32,967 bases of DNA from Patescibacteria group bacterium (GTDB taxonomy: Bacteria > Patescibacteria > Microgenomatia > Levybacterales > UBA12049). This document shows, in pieces, positions 29,723 to 32,967 of this stretch. The position numbers and the translations under genes are program-made. The stretch covers positions 1-32,967 of the forward strand of contig JAMCTM010000014.1 in the NCBI GenBank assembly GCA_023379465.1, written 5' to 3'. Every line of letters begins with the position of its first letter. Positions within the stretch are counted from its first letter, which is position 1. The notes under the pieces are model-generated. The model saw only the letters and a list, made by a program, of their open reading frames with translations, had not been told where the DNA came from and did no database searches.

Positions 29723-31279
29723 ATGAGATCCCTAGCAGAATCCGGGAATACAGGAACGATGCAGGCTGAAGAAGCCTTAAACTCTTCTACTACAAGAAGG
29801 GGATTTCTGGGACAGGCGGCAGGGATAATAACAGGGATGACTATTGGAAAAGAGCTTGCCTTCCTGGAAGAAAAGATTTCCGCCGGGAAAGTTTCCCTGG
29901 CTTCCTCTAAACCTTCCCCAAGAAGAGATGTTTTTGAAACCGCACTAAAAACCATTAATCCCCTGGAAGCCAAAGCGGTTAAAGCACAGCAGAACACCCT
30001 GGCTAATGGCAGAGCCCTGCCTGAGTCAGCGATTGACACGGAACAAGACCCTGCAATGACCAGCCTTATGAAGGCCTACGCTTACGAGAAACTAGGTGCT
30101 CCCGGCACCACGGGATACCGCGTTTCTGATGCCTGGAAGGGAAAGGACGGATTCTGGTACCAAGCCTACCAAGGCGCGATCTTACAAACCCCTGATAAGA
30201 ATACCCCTCCTGTCCTCTGGAACCCCCTTGATCAGATGCATGAATACGGTCTTGACCCAATGCTTGACAACGGCAGTTTAGGGGTAACAATTCCTCCCAT
30301 GGAGGATTTCAATGACGGAGTTCCCCCCGGCCATACCCAGGAATCCTTTGATATTCGTGTCCAGCACTTCAATGTCCCCCCAAACATTGTTTCCTTTGTC
30401 GAGAACCTTCGCAAAACATTTGAAACAGGGGTCTTTACCTCCCACGGCAAAGACTATGGTCCCTACGTTGTCTGGAGAACCGAGCGTATGGCCTTTCAGC
30501 TCTGGAAGGTTGACAGCCCCGCCTCTGGGGCTAAAGCAGGTGATATTGAAAGAATCCTCGCGGGAGACGCCGCCAAAAAAGCAGGCCTTGTCCCCGGGCA
30601 AGTCCAGCTTGCCTCTCCTGACCTCATCCCCCCAACCGGTCTGGGAGGAGGAAACACGGAAACTCCCCCTGCCTTCCAACCGGAATACGGGGACATTCAG
30701 AAAGACGGCTGGCAAATCATTAATCATGGCACAAAGCATGGCTTTAGCATTAACCCTCAGGCACAAGCGGAGCTTACGGCCATTGCCCGCAAATACGAAC
30801 CAAACCATAAACCAGTCCTTTTTGAGACCTATGATGACTGGCAGACTGTTCCGGAGCTTTTGGTAAAAGGTATTCAACCAGATGGAAGTTCAGTGTCATC
30901 AGAGCCTGTTTTTAATTATCTAGACGAGTATGGTAATATACAAGGCTTAACCTATTTTGCTTACACCAGGTATTTCGAACAAAATGGAATTATCCGCTAT
31001 ATCCTGGGATTTTCTCCTAAAATGACAGACAGTGTTCTATATGCCAACCCCCTTCTTTTTAACTACCCATACATACATATTATAGATAACCCAACCTACG
31101 CTAAGGAAAGAAGAGACAGTATATCAAAGGAAACTTTTGCTTTTATCGCAGCTCTTATTGAATTTGATAATACCTTGCCGCCGACATGGCCATATTATAT
31201 AAAAGACAACGTAGGTCATACAAAATATAACCCTGATGTACAAAGCCTCATTGATCAGGTACCCCTGCGTGTCCATTGA
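29723..31279 (+). CDS. Large Tat-exported hypothetical protein
   Basis: A 518-residue protein with a twin-arginine signal, 'STTRRGFLGQAAG' (22-34), and a short hydrophobic stretch. I do not recognise the mature part. It is rich in Pro, Gly, Tyr and Trp, with 'DGFWYQAYQGAILQTPD', 'YGPYVVWRTERMAFQLW' and 'GDIQKDGWQIINHG'. No catalytic motif is evident. I prefer the ATG at 29723 to a TTG at 29714. A weak promoter (TTGCTT 29675-29680, TAAATA 29698-29703) lies upstream. The Cys-rich gene follows 32 nt later. Confidence 0.72.
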   Translation: MRSLAESGNTGTMQAEEALNSSTTRRGFLGQAAGIITGMTIGKELAFLEEKISAGKVSLASSKPSPRRDVFETALKTINPLEAKAVKAQQNTLANGRALPESAIDTEQDPAMTSLMKAYAYEKLGAPGTTGYRVSDAWKGKDGFWYQAYQGAILQTPDKNTPPVLWNPLDQMHEYGLDPMLDNGSLGVTIPPMEDFNDGVPPGHTQESFDIRVQHFNVPPNIVSFVENLRKTFETGVFTSHGKDYGPYVVWRTERMAFQLWKVDSPASGAKAGDIERILAGDAAKKAGLVPGQVQLASPDLIPPTGLGGGNTETPPAFQPEYGDIQKDGWQIINHGTKHGFSINPQAQAELTAIARKYEPNHKPVLFETYDDWQTVPELLVKGIQPDGSSVSSEPVFNYLDEYGNIQGLTYFAYTRYFEQNGIIRYILGFSPKMTDSVLYANPLLFNYPYIHIIDNPTYAKERRDSISKETFAFIAALIEFDNTLPPTWPYYIKDNVGHTKYNPDVQSLIDQVPLRVH

Positions 31280-31302
31280 CAAGATAGATATAATATTAGA
31301 AT
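31276..31302 (+). promoter_or_regulatory. Candidate promoter of the Cys-rich surface protein gene
   Basis: TTGACA (31276-31281, including the stop of the previous gene), a short 15-bp spacer and TAGAAT (31297-31302). The GTG at 31312 lies 9 nt further on. An AAAGGAG motif (31306-31312) overlaps the GTG and is too close to act as its ribosome binding site. Confidence 0.4.
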
Positions 31303-31311
31303 AATAAAGGA

Positions 31312-32967
31312 GTGAGAAATAGTTATTTTTTCCCTCTTGTATTTTTATTCCTCAGCTCCTTAGCTTTATTTGTCCTTCTGAAAAAACCGCTTTCAGTTTT
31401 TGCCACGTCCTCATCGTCATGGTGTCCTAAAACCGCAAACTGCTACCCGGGTTGCGATAATGTTCCGCTATATACAGGCAGCGGGTATGTCTGTGATAAG
31501 CCGGGCGATTGCGGCAGCATGAACACGATCTGTGACTATATCGGAATCAATGGATGCGGTTGTTCACAGACAGCCTGGTGCGGAGGCCCTGATCCTAACT
31601 CTTGTCAGGGAGTACTAACCTGCACTCCTAACTGTAATGGAACAATTAACGGCGAAACCTATCATTATGTACAGTGTGTTCCAGGATCTTCTTGTACAGG
31701 GCCCGCAGACGGAAACGGGTGCGCTTATTGTCAAACTGATTTTTATCCACGGTGTAATCCTGATGGAAGCTGTTCAAATATAGAGTGTACTACTCCTGGA
31801 ATAGGAGAATGTGGATCATTTCCTAATCCCTGTGGTACCTTTGGAGATTTAATGTCCTGTCCCCAGCCCACCCCCACCACCGTCCCCACGGCCGTTCCAA
31901 CCGCCCCTCCCAGCTGCACTGTTGTCAAGACTTATCCTCAGTGTGGGGGAACCTGTAATGGAACAAGCTATTCCTCTAGCGATACGGTTATGACAACCCA
32001 GTCTTCCTGCAGTAATGGAACAACCCAATATTCCTGTACCGACCTGGGAACCTTGCCCGGGCAGTGTGGTAACCCTTCCGGTGGCCCTCCAAGTTTTTCC
32101 TGCGCCTGGTGCGCGGGGCCTGACCAGTGCAGCAAGTCAGGCGGCACAGCTGTTCCGGACAGCTCTTGTAATCCCCCTTACTGTTGCCAACCTAACGGAG
32201 GAGGCAAAGTCGATGTCCCCTGCGGCAATCCCTCCAACTCTCAAACCCTCACGGTTAACTCCAGCAATGGCGGGGGTTCCTGCACCTTGACTATTACCAG
32301 CGTGGGATATAACAATGGCTACAACAACACGTACGGGCCTGACATGGGAATGAGCTACTGGCAGCCTGGCAGTCAGTCTTTAGCTAACAATCCACTCCCC
32401 TCCACCCCTCTCTTAGCAAACATGGCGGGCAGTTCCGAACAGCTTTGGAGATCTGCTACCGAATGCAATACTTCCCAAGACGTTGGTTGCAACAGCTGCG
32501 GTTACAAGGCGGGGGGGCACCATAACTGTAATGAGAGCAACCAGATGGGGGGCTTTGCCGTCATGGACTTTGAGAACATGTGGGCATACACCTCTTCTCT
32601 TTTAACCATCCAGACAGAGATTCAGAAGTATACCTATGACCAGGGACAGCCAGGGAAGAAAAACGCTGGCTATATTATCCAGTCTGATACCCCGGGCTGC
32701 ACCATCAACCTTCAAAACGCACCTGTTGACTGTTCAAATACCACCATCTCCCAGAATAATGGCGGGATGACTTCTCTTACCACGGAATGGTGGAGCGGAG
32801 GTAACGATGCCTGCTACGTCTACTACCAACCTACCTCAGGCCCCCCCTACTCCGAAACCCATTCCTTTTCTCTGCACTACTGCGGTAATGGGGTCTGCGA
32901 GTGCGGGGAGCAGGGAACAAATCCTTCCGGTTCTAACTACTGTCCCCAGGACTGTCCTCCTCCAACC
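31312..32967 (+). CDS. Cys-rich secreted surface protein, 3' end outside the window
   Basis: An open frame of 552 codons continues past the window end without a stop. It begins with a signal peptide (MRNSYFFPLVFLFLSSLALF, probable cleavage after 'SVFA'). I count about 48 Cys in the visible part, mostly in short spaced groups such as 'CGCSQTAWCGG', 'CNGTSYSSS' and 'NPPYCC', so many disulphides are expected. A Thr/Pro linker (PTPTTVPTAVPTAPP) separates the first 22 Cys from the rest. A Gln/Tyr/Trp-rich domain follows, and the last visible part, 'CGNGVCECGEQG' with 'YCPQDCPP', resembles disulphide-rich 'CGNGxCExGE' repeats of bacterial surface proteins. No methionine start fits; GTG at 31312 is the only canonical one before the signal peptide. 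Confidence 0.8.
   Translation, partial: MRNSYFFPLVFLFLSSLALFVLLKKPLSVFATSSSSWCPKTANCYPGCDNVPLYTGSGYVCDKPGDCGSMNTICDYIGINGCGCSQTAWCGGPDPNSCQGVLTCTPNCNGTINGETYHYVQCVPGSSCTGPADGNGCAYCQTDFYPRCNPDGSCSNIECTTPGIGECGSFPNPCGTFGDLMSCPQPTPTTVPTAVPTAPPSCTVVKTYPQCGGTCNGTSYSSSDTVMTTQSSCSNGTTQYSCTDLGTLPGQCGNPSGGPPSFSCAWCAGPDQCSKSGGTAVPDSSCNPPYCCQPNGGGKVDVPCGNPSNSQTLTVNSSNGGGSCTLTITSVGYNNGYNNTYGPDMGMSYWQPGSQSLANNPLPSTPLLANMAGSSEQLWRSATECNTSQDVGCNSCGYKAGGHHNCNESNQMGGFAVMDFENMWAYTSSLLTIQTEIQKYTYDQGQPGKKNAGYIIQSDTPGCTINLQNAPVDCSNTTISQNNGGMTSLTTEWWSGGNDACYVYYQPTSGPPYSETHSFSLHYCGNGVCECGEQGTNPSGSNYCPQDCPPPT

Noticed and set aside
1..32967. UGA recoded as Gly
   Set aside because: Several well-bounded genes end in TGA at the expected family length, so the standard bacterial code applies.
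1..32967. CRISPR array, tRNA or rRNA genes
   Set aside because: No regularly spaced repeats, cloverleaf with a T-loop consensus, or conserved rRNA segments were seen on either strand by eye.

Overview
The window looks like a chromosomal segment of a Candidate Phyla Radiation (Patescibacteria) bacterium, most likely Microgenomates-like. That placement is inferred from gene content and style: compact operons of conserved genes beside many unrecognised secreted proteins, mreB/C/D-mrdA-dprA and def-fmt clusters, a DUF5667 protein, a Wzy-type ligase fused to TPRs, and small regulated pairs such as DUF433/DUF5615. UGA is used as a stop, so the recoded-UGA CPR lineages are unlikely. I see no tRNA, rRNA, CRISPR array or transposase.

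Layout. 1-5.4 kb: a multi-winged-helix protein, then a leftward SpoU methyltransferase, a DUF5667 protein and topoisomerase I. 5.5-6.7 kb: a pseudopilin-like surface protein. 6.8-10.9 kb: leftward mreC-mreD-mrdA(PBP2)-dprA. 10.9-15.1 kb: an accessory block between mreC and mreB. 15.3-16.4 kb: mreB. 16.5-20.4 kb: a Wzy-TPR protein, then def-fmt. 20.4-22.3 kb: a GTP cyclohydrolase II homologue behind rpmB, divergent from a site-2 protease. 22.4-25.5 kb: three rightward genes of exported or unknown function. 25.5-28.1 kb: a SIMPL-domain protein and an ABC exporter. 28.2-28.8 kb: a DUF433/DUF5615 toxin-antitoxin pair. 28.9-33 kb: large secreted proteins, the last a Cys-rich protein that runs off the window.

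The most unusual part is the block that separates mreB from mreC. It holds a Nudix hydrolase, a guanylate-kinase-like NMP kinase, a thymidylate-synthase-fold enzyme whose motifs match phage T4 dCMP hydroxymethylase (including Asp where thymidylate synthase has Asn), a DUF84/YjjX-type NTPase and, on the other strand, an extended nucleoside diphosphate kinase with an unknown partner. Together these resemble a T4-like route to a modified dNTP (hydroxymethylate the monophosphate, phosphorylate twice, remove competing nucleotides) placed in a cell-shape operon. An 88-bp, frame-preserving relic of the hydroxymethylase 3' end lies upstream of the Nudix gene, which points to assembly by recombination.

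Two window-wide patterns stand out. At least eight genes have a sigma70-like -10 box ending only 6-11 nt before an ATG or GTG, so they are probably leaderless or nearly so. Several housekeeping genes (trmH-like, topA, mrdA, mreB, fmt, wzy) carry short, simple, sometimes shared repeats translated in frame between conserved motifs.
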